A stretch of DNA of 49,274 nucleotides from Candidatus Curtissbacteria bacterium (lineage in GTDB: Bacteria; Patescibacteriota; Microgenomatia; Curtissbacterales; GWA2-41-24): positions 1-49,274 of the forward strand of contig JACPEV010000002.1 in assembly GCA_016183325.1 (NCBI GenBank), read 5' to 3'. Positions 33,891 to 42,775 of the stretch are shown in pieces (positions within the stretch are counted from its first letter, which is position 1; each line of letters starts with the position of its first letter). Both the position numbers and the translations under genes were made by a program. Under the pieces are notes generated by a model that made no database searches, was not told where the DNA came from, and saw nothing but the letters and a program-made list of their open reading frames with translations.

Positions 33891-33918
33891 ATAAAAAACA
33901 CTCAGTCTTTGAGTGCCC
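33891..33918 (-). terminator. Weak terminator-like hairpin before the hypothetical gene
   Basis: On the minus strand GGCACTC...GAGTG is followed by TTTTTT directly before the ATG of 33410-33883. It could end upstream transcripts or act as an attenuator. Confidence 0.4.
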
Positions 33919-34082
33919 TTTCTATTTTGAGAAGCAAAACTTTTCTATTATAGGGCATATTTTACGCCTAATTTGGCGATTTGTCAAAATATAATCCCAA
34001 TTAAAAATCACACAAGTATTGGGCACGTGTGTGACATTAATCTGAATATATTAAATCTGAAACCAAGCAAGCTTGTCAAGCC

Positions 34083-34234
34083 ACCAAAATACTGACATTA
34101 CCCCACTTTCATCTGTCATCCTGAATTCATTTCAGGATCCAGATGCTGAAACCTTACAGGTCGGAGTCTTTAGACTCCAGACAAGTTCAGCATGACAATT
34201 TAGCCACAAACTGGGGTAATGTTAGACCAAAATA
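34083..34234. mobile_element. Family A MITE with TIRs and 9-bp target-site duplication
   Basis: The element 34092-34225 has inverted ends CTGACATTACCCCA and TGGGGTAATGTTAG (13 of 14 match). It is flanked by the identical 9-mer ACCAAAATA on both sides. Its interior is the family A sequence shared with 683-787. Confidence 0.85.
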
Positions 34235-34310
34235 TGTTATGCGAATGTATTACGCGAAATCAAAACCTTGAATAACAGTTTGGTACTAATGGTACTAATA
34301 TACTAGTATA

Positions 34311-34520
34311 TTAGTAGTTGTCATCTGCAAGGCGCAAGGTTGACGATAACAAATAACTCTTAGCAAAATCCCTTGAAACTAAATCAAAGATTTTTTCCAA
34401 AAACCTGTCCTCGTCCTCTCTCAATGCTCCGACTAGATGCCCGTCCCTAAATCTGGTCTTCATAAAAGTGATCACTTCGTTTGCAGTCATGCCGCCCCAG
34501 TTAGCACATAAATCCTCCAA
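34311..34520 (-). CDS. HD-domain protein, C-terminal tail in another frame
   Basis: This frame reads as a natural protein end (TANEVITFMKTRFRDGHLVGALREDEDRFLEKIFDLV). It overlaps the 3' end of the HD-domain ORF. Its TTG start and the overlap suggest it is the continuation of that gene after a frameshift near 34510-34540, not a separate gene. Confidence 0.5.
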   Translation of the reverse strand: MEDLCANWGGMTANEVITFMKTRFRDGHLVGALREDEDRFLEKIFDLVSRDFAKSYLLSSTLRLADDNY

Positions 34521-35896
34521 AGTTGGGTATAAGGCGGCAAAAAAGCCAAATCATGTTCAAAAAAGGGATTAGTTCTTTGGGATTGCCAAAAAGGTGTTGA
34601 GATTGTGTAGTTAGATCCAGTCGGACGCACAACCGAAATATCCTTTCTAAAAACACTGGGCATTTTACTGATAAAAATTGTCCCCTCAGCCAACTTTTGG
34701 CTTGCGTTCTCTTCCTGCAAAATCTGATAGCTTGCGTAAGGAACACCATATAAAGACAAACTGGCAAGATCTTGTTTTAAAAGTCCTCTTCTTCGAAGAA
34801 GAGTCAAGACATCTTTGTCGGAGCCAACTATTAAATCTCTCAGATTCATAGCCTTCGCTCTACCACCCAAAGTATCATTCAAATGACCAAACAAAACTGT
34901 TTTTTGCATTTCCTCAAGTAACCGATTTACGGGATGTCGATATTGAAAACGGTACATGTGCTCCCGATAAGCAAGGAATCTTTGAGAAATTGCGATTCCC
35001 TTTGGGAAATCCGAAAAAGTAATGTTTCCATGAGAATCCATTGTCAGCTCCTCACCTAGAAATCTCTCAAAATGAGGCTGTTCGTACCCCAAATAAGCAC
35101 TATCTAAATTTAGATATGCCGCAGTATCAGCAGTTTTTAGCAAAAACCCTAACGTACCCTGCTCATTTAAAATCTCTTTCATGAGCTTTATTTCCTCTTG
35201 GTCAAATGTAGATCTCGCCAAAATTGCCAGTGGTTCGGAAGCATCATCCAGTACTGTCAGTAATCGCTGAAGGTGATCTCCGACAAGATTCCTTTCCCGC
35301 AGCATTTTTAAAAGCTCAGGGTCTTTTTGAATTGCGTATTCTTCTGTTTCTTTAAAAAAATCTTCTCCCCTATGCGAAAAAACCGGATGCATATAATCAT
35401 GAATTAAGCCGGTAAATCCCAAAAGAGCTAATTGTTCCTCATCCAAATTCAAAGTCTTGCCAAAATCTACCATCACAGTCGCCACTTCTATCCCGTGACG
35501 GTAGCGGTTATTTAGGCTCATTTCGGAAAAACTTGGAATCTCAACTTTAACATCGCCATCTTCCAAATATTCAAGTCTGGCCGTGTATCCAAGCTGCCAA
35601 TGTCTGATCATTTGAGGGCTAGCTACATAGGCACAGTTCTCCAAAATTCTCCTTGTTTGCCATGATTCAAATCGCAAAAGCAGCCTATCAAGTGCCAGAT
35701 CGCTGTTCCAAATTGGATCCTCTTGCGGCTCTATTTGTTCGCTAAGTTTTTTGGGGGTTGATGAAGGAAGATAGATACCGGGCCGTTCATATTCCCACCG
35801 TTCCCTACCTGCCATAAGGAATAATAATAAATCAGTGCTGAAAATTAATAAACTTCCGAGGGCTAAAAGCCCTCGGTATTCGCCTTTCAGGCTCAA
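34487..35896 (-). CDS. HD-domain phosphohydrolase-like protein
   Basis: The 469-residue protein has a hydrophobic N-terminus (LLALGSLLIFSTDLLLFLMAG) and an HD metal-binding domain. Visible are RYRHGIEVATVM (His134), LIHDYMHPVFSHRGEDF (His166-Asp167) and a later FLLKTADTAAYLN, matching the H..HD..D pattern of dNTPase-like HD enzymes. Its substrate is unknown. The last residues (QLWRIYVLTGAA) look out of frame, with a plausible end in 34311-34520. It sits between 23S and 5S rRNA genes on the same strand. Confidence 0.75.
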   Translation of the reverse strand: MSLKGEYRGLLALGSLLIFSTDLLLFLMAGRERWEYERPGIYLPSSTPKKLSEQIEPQEDPIWNSDLALDRLLLRFESWQTRRILENCAYVASPQMIRHWQLGYTARLEYLEDGDVKVEIPSFSEMSLNNRYRHGIEVATVMVDFGKTLNLDEEQLALLGFTGLIHDYMHPVFSHRGEDFFKETEEYAIQKDPELLKMLRERNLVGDHLQRLLTVLDDASEPLAILARSTFDQEEIKLMKEILNEQGTLGFLLKTADTAAYLNLDSAYLGYEQPHFERFLGEELTMDSHGNITFSDFPKGIAISQRFLAYREHMYRFQYRHPVNRLLEEMQKTVLFGHLNDTLGGRAKAMNLRDLIVGSDKDVLTLLRRRGLLKQDLASLSLYGVPYASYQILQEENASQKLAEGTIFISKMPSVFRKDISVVRPTGSNYTISTPFWQSQRTNPFFEHDLAFLPPYTQLWRIYVLTGAA

Positions 35897-35963
35897 AAGT
35901 ATGTTTTCTCTTCAATTCATCCGAGGCCTGATAGGCCTCGGTATTCTTGAAGTCGAAAATAAA
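35868..35963. repeat. Family C repeat, copy 2
   Basis: This copy matches 22935-23030 in the same orientation with one difference seen. Just before it, GAGGGCTAAAAGCCCTC forms a hairpin. A fragment of that hairpin recurs at about 42676. Confidence 0.8.
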
Positions 35964-35984
35964 GCAGGGTTACAACTTATTCGT

Positions 35985-36185
35985 TTATATTCGCATATTT
36001 AGGATTAATTATTTAAAAAATCCTATACTGCAAATTTCAACAATTAATGTTAATTTGTATGCGCATTCGCATACATTCGTATCCTCTTTAACGCTTTCAA
36101 AACTGAATGGAAAGATCGGAGATCGGATATCAGAAGTCGGATATCAGAAATTATCTGAAATCCGAAATCCGACATCCGAAATCTG
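35985..36185. repeat. Family F and ATCGGATATCAGAAG-type repeats 3' of 23S rRNA
   Basis: The gap downstream of 23S (minus sense) contains ATTCG words. It also has an inverted arrangement of GATCGGATATCAGAAG units and GAAATCCGACATCCG units. No gene is visible. Confidence 0.5.
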
Positions 36186-36227
36186 ATTAATGGGTAAATC
36201 GATCTATTAGTACGGCTTAGCTGGAAA

Positions 36228-36348
36228 TCAGGCACTCAGGTATCCAGGTAACCAGGTATTCAGGTTCTCAGGTAACTAGGATTACTCCTGATTACCCGAT
36301 GGCCTGACAACCCGATAACCTGATATCTTGATGACCCGACAACCTGTC
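36228..36348. repeat. Family E repeat inside 23S rRNA (3' domain)
   Basis: CAGGTATCCAGGTAACCAGG units face GATTACCCGATGGCC / GACAACCCGATAACC units. The same family is found in leuS, obg, radA and the S1 gene. Normal 23S sequence resumes at about 36366. Confidence 0.75.
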
Positions 36349-36751
36349 GCTCACGCGACACAACAATTACTTGCTTTACACTTGCCGCCTATCAACCAGA
36401 TAGTCTATCTGGGATCTTGTCGATATCTAGTCTTGTGGCCTGTTTGGCGCTTAGATGCTTTCAGCGCTTCTCAGTTACGAACGTAGCTACCCAGCGCTGC
36501 CACTGATGTGACAACTGGCACACTAGAGGTTCGCTCATTCCGGTCCTCTCGTACTAGGAATGACCCCACTCAGATATCTTGCGCTTACACCGGATAGAGG
36601 CCGAACTGGCTTACGCCGTTCTGAACCCAGCTCGCGTACCGTTTTAATGGGCGAACAGCCCAACCCTTGGCGGTTACTTCGCCGCCAGGATACGGTGAGC
36701 CGACATCGAGGTGCCAAACCTTCCCGTCGATATGGACTCTTGGGGAAGATC

Positions 36752-36784
<33 letters not shown>

Positions 36785-36985
36785 AAGCCCCGCCCCTCCC
36801 ATGAGGGGTCGGGGGATCACTAAGACCTGCTTTCGCAACCTAGTCGCCCTTGCGGGCAGACCGGTCTCTTTTCAGAGCCTGCTTGTGATGTACCACTTGC
36901 AGTTAAGCCGACTTATGCCTTTACACTCGCTAAGTCCGTTTCTGTAGGACTTGAGTCGACCTTTGTACGCCTCCGTTACCTTTTT

Positions 36986-37021
<36 letters not shown>

Positions 37022-37094
37022 TTGTCCTGTTTCCCGTTAATTATTAGGACAAACAGTGAGTTTTGAAAATTAAAAAGAGAGGTGTTACATTGTT

Positions 37095-37118
37095 GCCAGG
37101 TACCAGACGGTACCTGGC
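37095..37118. repeat. AGAC-loop hairpin insertion in 23S rRNA, copy 1
   Basis: GCCAGGTACC and GGTACCTGGC form a perfect 10-bp stem around AGAC. The TACCAGACGGTA core is shared with 39268-39289. Confidence 0.7.
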
Positions 37119-37165
37119 TCCCTCCTACGCTATACAGTTTCGATCTTCAAAACAATGTCAAGTTG

Positions 37166-37196
<31 letters not shown>

Positions 37197-37272
37197 GTGT
37201 AAGTTGGCCGCATCTTCACAGCCATTGCAATTTCGCCGAGTCCCTCCTCAAGACAGTCGCCAAGTCGTTCAA

Positions 37273-37321
<49 letters not shown>

Positions 37322-37365
37322 AACAGTTATAGTTACTGCTGCCGTTTACTCGGGCTTAAATCGAA

Positions 37366-37490
37366 AGCTTGACGATAGATGATAGAAACTAGAAACTAGA
37401 ATTTGATATTAGAAATTTGAAGTTAGAAATAATTTCTATCTTCTTAGATTCCAGCTTCAATGATCCAGCTTCCAATCTCTATCATCTACC
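37366..37490. repeat. 23S insertion, palindromic AT-rich
   Basis: The ends CGATAGATGATAGAAAC and CTCTATCATCTACCG are complementary. The interior is AGAAACTAGAAACTAG-type repeats. It would extend an existing helix tip. Confidence 0.6.
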
Positions 37491-38120
37491 GTCGCACCTC
37501 CAACCATTGACCTACGAGCACTGGGCAGGTGTCAGCCCCTATACATCGTCTTTCGACTTTGCAGAGACCTGTGTTTTTGTTAAACAGTCGCCCGGCGTTG
37601 TTTACTGAGCCCGGCTCATTTGATTGAGACGGGAGGACATCTACCAAAGGTACGTCCAGTTATATTGCCGAGTTCCTTAAGGAGGGTTTTCTCGCTCGCC
37701 TTGGTACACTAATACCAGTCCACCTGTGTCGGATTGTGGTACGGTTTTGACAAAATCTGGTAACGAGATAATTTCTTGGAAGTTGAAACAAAATCTCTTG
37801 TCAGCTTGCGCCAACTAGCATTTGAAGCTCGAATAATCATGAAAGTGGGTTTTCCACCTCTCACTTCCTCGCTTCTTAGGGGTCGTATCATTTCGACCTA
37901 GACTCGCTCCATCTCCGTCTTCCCTTTACTCGATAACGATCTTGCCAAAGTAGCCGAATATTAACGGCTTGTCCATCGACTACGCCTTCTGGCCTCGCCT
38001 TAGGACCGACTAACCCTACGTCGACGAACGTTGCGTAGGAAACCTTGGACATGCGGCGTCCGGTATTCTCAACCGGATTTCGCTACTCATACCGGCATTC
38101 TCACTTCGCATCACTCCAAT

Positions 38121-38212
38121 CGGACTTACGTCCAGATCTTCACTGCAATGCAAACGCTCCCCTACCCGGACTTACGTCCAGATCTTCACTGCAATGCAAA
38201 CGCTCCCCTACC
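38121..38212 (-). repeat. Exact 46-bp tandem duplication in 23S rRNA
   Basis: The 46 bases starting CGGACTTACGTCCAG and ending GCTCCCCTACC occur twice back to back without a mismatch. The end contains the conserved GGTAGGGGAGCG block, so a conserved piece is doubled. Confidence 0.8.
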
Positions 38213-38235
38213 GACTTGCGCTTCGCGCAAGTACA

Positions 38236-38335
38236 CCAATTTGAACTAATAAAGGACGAATATGAACTAATTCGTTCAAATTCGTGATCTCATTCGTTCT
38301 TATTAGTGTATTTGTGCAAAGCACAAATCTCCAAG
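38236..38335. repeat. 23S insertion of family F type
   Basis: AATTTGAACTAATAAAGG and its near-complement toward GTTCTTATTAGTG, with ATTCG words between. Normal 23S resumes at about 38336. Confidence 0.6.
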
Positions 38336-38394
38336 CTTCGGTGATATCTTTAGCCCCGATACATTATCGGCGCATCTTCGCCCCTCGCCCGCAG

Positions 38395-38515
38395 GGCAAG
38401 AACAACTAGTGACAATTGACCATTAACAATTGACTTATATGGAGAACTGATTTTGAAAAATGAAATATTCTCCTTTTGTCAAATGTCACATGTCAAATGT
38501 TAATTGTTCTTGTCC
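38395..38515. repeat. 23S insertion with CAATTGAC-type repeats
   Basis: AAGAACAACTAGTGACAATTG on one side and ATGTTAATTGTTCTTG on the other form the stem. The interior has GTCAAATGTCACATG units like those near comEA. Confidence 0.6.
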
Positions 38516-39047
38516 TACGGACAAGATCGACAAGTGAGCTGTTACGCTTTCTTTAAAGGATGGCTGCCTCTGAGCCAACCTCCTTGCTGTCTTGGCGAAA
38601 ATACTACCTTTCACACTTAAGACACACTTTGGGACCTTAGCTTTGGATCTGGGTTGTTTCCCTTTTGCCCTGGCCCGCTTATCCGGGTCGGACTGACTCC
38701 CCGCAAAATTTTTCCCAGTATTCGGAGTTTGATTGGTCTGCACTGATTGCTCAGCACAAACCATTCAGAGCTCTACCCCTGGGAAATTTAGGCGGAGGCT
38801 ATACCAAAATATATTTCGGGGAGAACCAGCTATCTCCGCGTTCGATTGGCATATCACCCCTAACCACAACTCATCCCAATCACTTGCAACTGACACGGGT
38901 TCGGGCCTCCTCCTGCCTTTCGGCAGGGTTCACCCTGGTCATGGTTAGCTCACGCGGTTTCGGGTCATACTCATTCTGTATAATTCGCTCTATTAAAACT
39001 CGCTTTCGCTATGCCTCCCCCAGCCTCTTGTACACAAACTCGCAAAA

Positions 39048-39186
39048 GTAAAACTCGAAATCCGAATTTCGAAATTCGAAACAATTTTCAAAATACAAAT
39101 TTTCTAATGTTCAAAATCTTTTTGAATTTAGAATTTTGATAATTCGAATTTGTTTCGGATTTCGATATTCGATATTCGAATTTACC
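39048..39186. repeat. 23S insertion, AT-rich inverted repeat
   Basis: AACTCGAAATCCGAATTTCG faces CGAATTTGTTTCGGATTTCG. The sequence is very AT-rich and forms a long imperfect hairpin. Confidence 0.6.
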
Positions 39187-39267
39187 TTTGAGTTTATGCC
39201 CAAAAGGCTGGGTTAGACTACAGAATAAGTATACTCACCGGTTCATTCTTCAATAGGCACGTCGTCA

Positions 39268-39289
39268 GGAGATACCAGACGGTATCTCC
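39268..39289. repeat. AGAC-loop hairpin insertion in 23S rRNA, copy 2
   Basis: GGAGATACC and GGTATCTCC form a perfect 9-bp stem around AGAC, sharing its core with the hairpin at 37095. Confidence 0.7.
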
Positions 39290-39348
39290 CTCCGGCTGCT
39301 TGTTAGCGTTTAATTTCAGGTACTTTTCATTCCCCTTCCGGGGTACTC

Positions 39349-39385
<37 letters not shown>

Positions 39386-39579
39386 TGCAATATATATTTA
39401 GCCTTAGACCATGGTCGGCCCGGATTCCTACAGGATTTCTCGTGTCCCGTAGTACTTGGGATACTCATAGGGTTATTTTCGATTTTACGTACAAGGCTTT
39501 CACTTTCTATGGCCAACCATTCCAGGTTGTTCTGCTATCGAAAATAAATCCCACATTTGAGTCCCGCAACCCCTTGCCC

Positions 39580-39735
39580 GCAGGGCAAGAATGCTAATTA
39601 AAGCGAATTGTAAGCGAATAAAAGCTAATGAGCTAATGCAAAATTATGTTTAACAACCTGCATATTCGCTCATTCGCGTAAATTCGCATAAACATTCGCA
39701 TCTCATTCGCATACTTGTCCTTTGGACAAGGTTTA
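39580..39735. repeat. 23S insertion of family F type near the 5' domain
   Basis: It contains GCGAATTGTAAGCG, CATTCGCATCTCATTCGC and similar ATTCG words. It is capped by GCCCGCAGGGC and CTTGTCCTTTGGACAAG hairpins. Confidence 0.6.
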
Positions 39736-39854
39736 GGCTTTTCCCCTTTCGCTCGCCACTACTTAGGGAATCACGTTGTTTTCTTTTCCTCGCCTTACTT
39801 AGATGTTTCAGTTCAGGCGGTACCCTTCCTTAAGCTTATTAATTCGCAAAAGGA

Positions 39855-40015
39855 TCTCATGCGAAGCTTTCAGCTTCGCAGTACGTCGAGTCTAACTCGA
39901 CTTGTAGTTAGTAGTCCGCTCTTCGCCTCTGGCGGATCGCTTGTAGTTCGTAGAATTTTCTAAAACTATGAACCATAAACTATTAACTATTAACTGCGAG
40001 GCCCAAAGCCTCGCA
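39855..40015. repeat. 23S insertion near the 5' end
   Basis: GCGAAGCTTTCAGCTTCGC and TCGAGTCTAACTCGA hairpins are followed by AACTATTAACTATTAAC-type units and GAGGCCCAAAGCCTC. Normal 5' 23S sequence resumes at about 40016. Confidence 0.6.
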
Positions 40016-40234
40016 CAAGGGGTTTCCCCATTCGGAAATCACCGGATCAAAGCTAGCTCGGCAGCTCCCCGGCGCTTATCGCAGCCCACTACGTCCTTCT
40101 TCGGTATATTGCACCTAGGCATCCATTAAACGCACATTTATTACCCAAATTCCATTCAGTTTTGAAAACATTAAATTTCAAAACCAAATTTTACTTACAT
40201 CCAATATTCGGTTGTTAATGTGCTTGCCTGCGAA

Positions 40235-40330
40235 GCAGGCATACGAATTTAAACTAATAAAAACTAATTTGAACTAATATTCGTACAAATTCGTCATCAT
40301 TCGTTCTCATTCGTTAAAGCGCCTTCGGCG
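40235..40330. repeat. Family F repeats between 23S rRNA and tRNA-Ala
   Basis: ACGAATTTAAACTAAT and ATTCGTCATCATTCG words, then GCGCCTTCGGCGC just before the tRNA. Confidence 0.55.
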
Positions 40331-40335
40331 CTTAG

Positions 40336-40407
40336 TGGACCCAAGGAGACTCGAACTCCTAACCTCCTCAGTGCAAATGAGGCGCGCTACCGTTGCGCCA
40401 TGGGCCC
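40336..40407 (-). tRNA. tRNA-Ala(UGC)
   Basis: On the minus strand the acceptor is GGGCCCA/TGGGTCC with G3:U70. The anticodon stem is CCTCA/TGAGG with loop TTTGCAC (anticodon TGC). The T arm is AGGAG TTCGAGT CTCCT and the discriminator is A. It precedes 23S on the same strand, where the rRNA spacer tRNA usually lies, yet no 16S gene follows upstream in this window. Confidence 0.93.
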
Positions 40408-40786
40408 GATTGTTTACCCTGAGCTTGCTCGCCTCGCTTCGCGGGCGAAGCGGGTCGAAGGGTTTGCACGCCAATCGAGTCCTACAGCTGACAAATCAAA
40501 TGTCAGTTGTCAATTGTTAATTATTACTTAAATTGTGGGGAAAACTAATTTAGGGCGCGTAAAATGCCCAAAGGATCTTAAATGGAAAAAGTTTCAACAT
40601 TAAAAAATTAGTTTCCCTTCTTGTCTCGCCGAATCCGGCTTTGCCGGAGAAGGCGGACAAAAATGGTGTTAACCATCGCCGCTCAGTATAGCAAGGATTA
40701 TTCAGACCTGTCAACCACCTATAGTAATTTGCGCCGAAATCAAAAATTTTTTAAAATATCTATATCAGGTTTGCTAAGAGCAACTT
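40408..40786. other. Gap between DUF433 gene and tRNA-Ala where 16S would be expected
   Basis: No 16S rRNA sequence is seen here or further upstream in the window. The gap holds a CCTGAGCTTG...GGTCGAAGG palindrome with a nested CGCTTCGCGGGCGAAGCG and AT-rich sequence. Confidence 0.5.
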
Positions 40787-40996
40787 CTATTGAGGTTCTG
40801 TTTTCGCTACCCTTTTTGCAGCATATTCCACAGCTGTTTTAATATCAGCTTCTTTAAGTTGAGGAAAGTCTTCTAAGATATCTTTAATTGTTAATTTTTG
40901 AGCTAAAAGCCTCAAAATTTGCTCCACTGTAATTCTGGTTCCAGCCACAACCGGTTTTCCAAGCATAATTTTAGGATCAATAATAATTTTTGCCAT
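40787..40996 (-). CDS. DUF433 antitoxin-like protein
   Basis: The short protein IIIDPKIMLGKPVVAGTRITVEQIL... is a typical DUF433 protein, often the antitoxin partner of DUF5615 PIN-like toxins. No DUF5615 gene follows, so this is an orphan. The ATG at 40996 has TATAAT 6 bases upstream, suggesting leaderless expression. The track start at 40999 is a TTG one codon earlier. Confidence 0.85.
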   Translation of the reverse strand: MAKIIIDPKIMLGKPVVAGTRITVEQILRLLAQKLTIKDILEDFPQLKEADIKTAVEYAAKRVAKTEPQ

Positions 40997-41002
40997 CAAC
41001 TA

Positions 41003-41008
41003 ATTATA
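41003..41008 (-). promoter_or_regulatory. TATAAT box of the DUF433 gene
   Basis: A perfect TATAAT lies 6 bases before the ATG on the minus strand. No good -35 is visible. Confidence 0.5.
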
Positions 41009-41042
41009 ACATGAAATTTATACCAAATGGTTGCCAAAACCC

Positions 41043-41140
41043 CGGATGTGAACAAACCACCTTCCAGGTGGACTAGCCAGTGAACCAGCATGGTTCAAGG
41101 TCCTAAACCGAAATATTTCTGGTTTATGGGCCGTCCCGCC
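41043..41140. repeat. Cluster of small hairpins
   Basis: CCACCTTCCAGGTGG, TGAACCAGCATGGTTCA and AAACCGAAATATTTCTGGTTT follow each other within 100 bases between DUF433 and the antitoxin gene. They resemble REP-like units. Confidence 0.5.
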
Positions 41141-41148
41141 AGAGACCC

Positions 41149-41427
41149 TTAGGTAAATTTGATTTCTACTTTTTTCCCTAAGGATTTGGCAATGCGTTGA
41201 ACTAGGGCGATGGAGGGACTTACAGTCATGTTTTCAATTCTGGAAATGACAGCTTGAGTGGTTCCGGCTTTTTGAGCCAGTTGCCTTTGAGAAATCTTAC
41301 CCTCAATTCTGGCTCTTATCAGTTCTCTAGTAACTTGATAGGCGGATTCACTCTTCTCCCATTCTTTCTTAAATTCAGGGTCTTTTAGTTGTTTCTTAAG
41401 ATATTCGTCCAAAGTTAAATCTTTCAT
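41149..41427 (-). CDS. HigA-like XRE antitoxin
   Basis: The 92-residue protein has a C-terminal XRE helix-turn-helix, SQRQLAQKAGTTQAVISRIE, followed by SIALVQRIAKSLGKKVEI. It is encoded just downstream of a RelE/HigB-type toxin, which is the HigBA order. It would neutralise the toxin and repress the operon. Confidence 0.85.
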   Translation of the reverse strand: MKDLTLDEYLKKQLKDPEFKKEWEKSESAYQVTRELIRARIEGKISQRQLAQKAGTTQAVISRIENMTVSPSIALVQRIAKSLGKKVEIKFT

Positions 41428-41461
41428 AGTAAAAATATGATACCTTATTGGATATCATGAG

Positions 41462-41788
41462 TCAAGTCCCCGCTCTTTTTAGAGCCACACTCAACTCACT
41501 GGCTGGTGTCTTTTGCTTCTTCTTTCTAAAGATATGCAAAACTTTAACCTCTCTTTCTGGTTGCGGCACGCAAACAATACGAATGTTATCCCTTCCGAGT
41601 ATTCGTAACTCCCAAAGGGAAGTACCTGTTATTTTCTTGATGTTGGGAATAGTCGGGTTTAAACCATATTCTTCCACATATTTAAGCTGACGAAGAATTT
41701 TTGTTCTCAGGCTCGGTTGACAAGAATCTAGAAATTCTTTTATCGGTGAGGTCTTACCCTGAGGTGTGTAAAAAGTAACTCTATACAT
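41462..41788 (-). CDS. RelE/HigB-type toxin (Gp49-like)
   Basis: The 108-residue protein reads FYTPQGKTSPIKEFLDS, GTSLWELRILGRDNIRIVCV and LHIFRKKKQKTPASEL, typical of phage-derived Gp49-like HigB toxins that cleave mRNA on the ribosome. The antitoxin gene follows 34 bases downstream. A broken relative of the toxin lies at 42955-43110. Confidence 0.87.
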   Translation of the reverse strand: MYRVTFYTPQGKTSPIKEFLDSCQPSLRTKILRQLKYVEEYGLNPTIPNIKKITGTSLWELRILGRDNIRIVCVPQPEREVKVLHIFRKKKQKTPASELSVALKRAGT

Positions 41789-41987
41789 TTAGAAGAATTT
41801 TAACAAACCTAAAATCAAGAAGAAAGTAAAGTTCTAAGAAGAGACAACTGGCTCCCCGGTCGAAACCCATAACAAAGTCGAAACCTATAACGAGACGGGG
41901 TCGTTAGGATACACAAAACAGACCCTTTCCAATAAACAATTATTTAATATAGCCTCGTTTCCTCCCCAAAGTAATTTCAAAAAGTCC

Positions 41988-42022
41988 ACACATGCCTGTA
42001 CATACCCGGCATGTGTTAGAAT
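41988..42022 (+). promoter_or_regulatory. Inverted repeat and -10 box before the secreted protein gene
   Basis: ACACATGCC (41988-41996) and GGCATGTGT (42008-42016) form a perfect 9-bp inverted repeat. The second arm abuts TAGAAT (42017-42022), a likely -10. The palindrome covers the expected -35, as an operator would. Confidence 0.5.
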
Positions 42023-42039
42023 GATGTCAGCTTCATACC

Positions 42040-42666
42040 ATGAGACTTAATATCTTGAGGTTAGTTTTTCTTATTTTATTCTCTGCCACTCCTGCATATG
42101 CCGGAGGACTAAATGTTCCTACCAATATCAAGTTAGACCAAATAGAATGCGGTGTGGCTGGCAAGAATAATGCTTATGCCTATTTCAGTTGGGATTCTGC
42201 TCAGGGTGCCACTTCTTATCGTTTCTACAGTAAAATAGCAGATGGTACAGATAAGTACAGGGCATACGATGAAGTCACTGCTCCTAATTATGAGCTGAGC
42301 TTTAATCCCCAATTTGATTTTTACGTTGCAGTATCTTCTGTAAATACCTTCACAGGTAATCCTCCATCGGCAGCAGAAAGTAACAAGTCTGCAGATTTTT
42401 ACCTCTCAGCTAAAAAACTGCTAACTCTTTGTTATGGCGGACAAAATAAATTAACTCAATCTGTTCCCAATACTCCTTGGGCTACAGTCTCGGCCCAGCA
42501 GAGTAAAGATTTAGAGCAAGCACAAACTAAGATAGCCCAACTTGAGAAAAAGCTTGCCAATGTAGAAAGTAACTTAAAGGAAACTCAACAAAAGCAATCC
42601 GCTTTAGAAAAAATAGTTAATAATTTGCTAAACTTCCTGGGTCGTTTGTTCAAGTTCCAATTGTAA
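42040..42666 (+). CDS. Secreted protein with Fn3-like domain and coiled coil
   Basis: The 208-residue protein has a clear signal peptide (LRLVFLILFSATPAYAGG) and a fibronectin-III-like segment (ISFSW-type AYAYFSWDSAQGATSYRFYSK). Two cysteines may pair. The C-terminal coiled coil is about 150-195 (LEQAQTKIAQLEKKLANVESN) and ends in LGRLFKFQL. It is probably extracellular or envelope-attached. The specific role is unknown. Confidence 0.7.
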   Translation: MRLNILRLVFLILFSATPAYAGGLNVPTNIKLDQIECGVAGKNNAYAYFSWDSAQGATSYRFYSKIADGTDKYRAYDEVTAPNYELSFNPQFDFYVAVSSVNTFTGNPPSAAESNKSADFYLSAKKLLTLCYGGQNKLTQSVPNTPWATVSAQQSKDLEQAQTKIAQLEKKLANVESNLKETQQKQSALEKIVNNLLNFLGRLFKFQL

Positions 42667-42718
42667 TCAGTATAAACTTCCGAGGGCTAAAAGCGGTTAG
42701 GTTTTGAGGAACCCTCAG

Positions 42719-42752
42719 GTCTTCGACCGTGAGACTCAGACCGAATCGGCTC
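42719..42752. repeat. Family D repeat
   Basis: GTCTTCGACCGTGAGACTCA... matches the copies at 19045-19080 and, inverted, at 31034-31069 within the S1 gene. Confidence 0.7.
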
Positions 42753-42775
42753 TCGAAGAGGTCGAAAGGTGGTCC

